Shown here: positions 62,146 to 64,000 of the stretch, piece by piece
How the letters are laid out: every line of letters begins with the position of its first letter
Numbering within the stretch: position 1 is the stretch's first letter
From: Mesorhizobium sp. GbtcB19
GTDB lineage: Bacteria > Pseudomonadota > Alphaproteobacteria > Rhizobiales > Rhizobiaceae
NCBI RefSeq assembly: GCF_019091085.1
Contig: NZ_JAGXJY010000009.1
Coordinates: forward strand, 186,001 to 250,000
Reading direction: 5' to 3'
Length of the DNA: 64,000 bases
Translations under genes and position numbers: made by a program
Notes under the pieces: model-generated
What the model saw: only the letters and a program-made list of their open reading frames with translations
The model's database searches: none
Told to the model about the DNA's origin: nothing

Positions 62146-63051
62146 ATGACTGAGGTGGGGACCGGCGTGCGTCAGCGTTGCCGCATGACCCGGCGTGCCG
62201 CGCTCGGCCTGTTCGCGCTGCCTTTCGCGAGCGTCCGCCCGGTGTCGGCGGCGACGAAACCGCCGCGCATCGCCTGCCTCGATGACGGCCTGGCCGAGAC
62301 CTTGCTGCTGCTCGGCGTCAAGCCGGTCGCAATCGCCGACCGCAAGGTCTGGGAGGATTGGGTGGTCGAGCCGGCGCTGCCGCCGGAAGTCGCCGATATC
62401 GGCACACTGCTCGAGCCCAATCTCGAATTTCTTGAGCAGCTCAAACCCGACCTCATCCTCAGCATCCCCTATCTCGACGGCATCAAGCCGCTGTTGGAGC
62501 GCGTCGCGCCGGTGACGACGATCGGCATCTACATCGAGAACGGGCAGCCTTATCGCAATGCCGTCGAAGCGACGCGAAAGCTCGCCGGACTGGTCGGAAG
62601 GGAAGCCGAAGGCGAGGCGCTGATCGAAGCGACCGAGACGAGCCTGGCAAAAGTCAGGCGGGAGCTGGCGCCGTTTGCCGCCCGGCCGCTTTATGTCGTC
62701 TCCTTCATGGATCCGCGCAATGTGCGCGTCTATGGCCGCATGAGCATGTTCCAGGACGTGTTCGACCGCATCGGCATCCGCAACGCCTGGACCGCCGCGA
62801 CCAATTATTGGGGCTTTTCCACCGTCGGCATCGATAGCCTGGCGACGGCCGACGACGCGCGCCTCGCCTATCTCGAGCCATTGCCGGCAGGGGCGGGCGG
62901 CACGCTGACCGAAAGTCCGGTCTGGAGCGCGATGCCCTTCGTGCGCGACCGCTCGATCATGCGCCTGCCGCCCGTGCTGATGTTCGGCGCGCTTCCCTCC
63001 GCCGCCCGCTTCGCGCGCGTGCTTGCCGAGACGATGACCGCTCATGGCTGA
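62146..63051 (+). CDS. FhuD-like iron-siderophore binding protein
   Basis: 301 aa from ATG 62146, preceded by AGG; ATG 62128 or ATG 62185 are possible. A twin-arginine-like start (MTRRAALGLFALPF from 62185) leads to a periplasmic protein. The fold is the single-helix-hinge class III binding type: RIACLDDGLAETLLLLG, then LEPNLEFLEQLKPDLILSIP and a C-terminal ALPSAARFARVLAETM. It passes ferric siderophore from the receptor to the permease. It overlaps the permease gene by 8 bp. Confidence 0.88.
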   Translation: MTEVGTGVRQRCRMTRRAALGLFALPFASVRPVSAATKPPRIACLDDGLAETLLLLGVKPVAIADRKVWEDWVVEPALPPEVADIGTLLEPNLEFLEQLKPDLILSIPYLDGIKPLLERVAPVTTIGIYIENGQPYRNAVEATRKLAGLVGREAEGEALIEATETSLAKVRRELAPFAARPLYVVSFMDPRNVRVYGRMSMFQDVFDRIGIRNAWTAATNYWGFSTVGIDSLATADDARLAYLEPLPAGAGGTLTESPVWSAMPFVRDRSIMRLPPVLMFGALPSAARFARVLAETMTAHG

Positions 63052-64000
63052 CGGCGCGGCCAGCGCGGAACGAAGGCGCAATATCCCCTCCCGCGCGGAA
63101 CGCTTGGACATGGGCCGGCGCGATCGGCCGCTTGTTGCCGTCCTGCTCTGCGCCACTCTTGCCGCTCTGGCCGTGGCGGCAACGATGTCTAATCTGTCCG
63201 TTCAGTTGCCGTCGGCGCTGTGGCTGGAAGCTGCGTTCAGGCCCGACATCGGCGATATGCGGCAAGTGCTGGTGCACTATGCCTTCCTGCCCAGGCTTGC
63301 CGTCAGCCTGCTCTGCGGCGCCGCACTTGGCCTGGCCGGCGCGGTGCTGCAGCAGGTGCTGCGCAACCCGCTGGCCTCGCCCGAAACGGTCGGCGTTTCC
63401 GCCGGCGCCTATCTGGCGCTGGCATTGGCCACGCTCGCCGCCCCCGCGCTGCTTGCCTTCGGCCGCGAATGGGTGGCGCTTGCCGGCGCCTTCGTCGCTC
63501 TTGCGGCCGTGCTTGCGCTGTCCTGGCACAAGAACCTGTCGCCGCTTTCCGTGGTGCTGGCCGGCCTCGTCGTCAGTCTCTACGCCGGCGCGATCGGCGC
63601 GGCGCTGGTGTTGCTCAACCATGAATGGCTGGCCGGCCTCTTCATCTGGGGCGCCGGCTCGCTCGGCCAGCAGGACTGGGTGACCACGCTGTGGCTGCTG
63701 CCGCGTCTCGGCATCGCCGCGCTCGCGATCGGCCTGATGACCCGGCCGCTGACCTTGCTCGGCCTCGAGGACGAAGGCGCGCGCAGCCTCGGCGTGCCGC
63801 TCGGCATCTACCGCTTCGCCGGTCTCGGCATGGCCGTCGCGCTCATCGCCGTCGTCGTCGCGGCCGTCGGCGTCATCGGCTTCGTCGGCTTGGCGGCCGC
63901 GGCGCTCGCCCGCATCGGCGGCGGGCGCCGGTTCGGCCAAAGGCTGATCCTGGCGCCGCTTCTGGGCGCCGCTTTGCTATGGGCCGCCGATCAGGCGGTG
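63044..64000 (+). CDS. FhuB-like iron-siderophore permease, 5' part
   Basis: 319 residues are visible and the frame runs off the window end without a stop. It begins MADGAASAERRRNIPSR and then has FecCD-type membrane segments: LPRLAVSLLCGAALGLAGAV followed by LQQVLRNPLASPETVGVSAG, a family hallmark, then GIYRFAGLGMAVALIAVVVA. If this is FhuB, a second copy of the permease module follows beyond the window. The ATG lies inside the end of the binding-protein gene, showing operon coupling. Confidence 0.9.
   Translation, partial: MADGAASAERRRNIPSRAERLDMGRRDRPLVAVLLCATLAALAVAATMSNLSVQLPSALWLEAAFRPDIGDMRQVLVHYAFLPRLAVSLLCGAALGLAGAVLQQVLRNPLASPETVGVSAGAYLALALATLAAPALLAFGREWVALAGAFVALAAVLALSWHKNLSPLSVVLAGLVVSLYAGAIGAALVLLNHEWLAGLFIWGAGSLGQQDWVTTLWLLPRLGIAALAIGLMTRPLTLLGLEDEGARSLGVPLGIYRFAGLGMAVALIAVVVAAVGVIGFVGLAAAALARIGGGRRFGQRLILAPLLGAALLWAADQAV

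Overview
The window reads as chromosomal DNA of a rhizobial alphaproteobacterium, most likely Mesorhizobium or a close relative. This is inferred from gene content and order, not from a database match. The DNA is mostly GC-rich with dense GC-biased codons. It carries the chvE-gguABC-gbpR sugar locus, the rhizobial rhamnose locus (rhaRSTPQUK divergent from rhaDI), a dctA / dctBD dicarboxylate locus, a single-subunit ALA synthase, a double-length dCTP deaminase, a SAM-II riboswitch, and intergenic palindromes of the type scattered through rhizobial genomes.

Layout. 0-3.6 kb: the end of a GT21 glycosyltransferase, metZ behind a SAM-II riboswitch and terminator, dcd, and a small secreted protein. 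3.6-10.2 kb: gguC, gguB, gguA and chvE on the minus strand, with the LysR regulator gbpR divergent. 10.2-15.2 kb: an accessory patch of visibly lower GC. It holds a Tat-type His/Arg/Trp-rich protein, two glycosyltransferases, and a three-gene cluster (63-aa peptide, ATP-grasp ligase, three-TM membrane protein) that looks like an uncharacterised graspetide (omega-ester/amide RiPP) locus, and ends at tRNA-Gly(CCC). 15.2-30.6 kb: an OmpR-type two-component system, a lipoprotein, an outer-membrane beta-barrel protein, a heptamer tandem repeat, a histone-deacetylase-like hydrolase, a MATE exporter, GNAT, pyrD, DUF952, a NarL-type response regulator, two MFS exporters with LysR and TetR regulators, and an O-methyltransferase.

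30.6-40.1 kb: a large transporter-fused hybrid histidine kinase, mscL, an aminotransferase, hemA, galE and a DadA-like oxidoreductase. 40.1-50.9 kb: the complete L-rhamnose uptake and catabolic locus. 51.0-58.9 kb: gamma-glutamyltransferase, a small membrane protein, dctD-dctB and divergent dctA with a clear sigma-54 promoter and upstream inverted repeats, then a histidine phosphatase. 59.0-64.0 kb: an RsuA-family pseudouridine synthase, then a siderophore uptake locus: a TonB-dependent receptor divergent from a FhuD-like binding protein and a FhuB-like permease that runs off the window.

Together the genes describe a soil or plant-associated heterotroph tuned to plant sugars (arabinose/galactose/glucose via ChvE, rhamnose), C4-dicarboxylates and ferric hydroxamates. 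The most novel candidate is the graspetide-like cluster at 13.2-14.9 kb.
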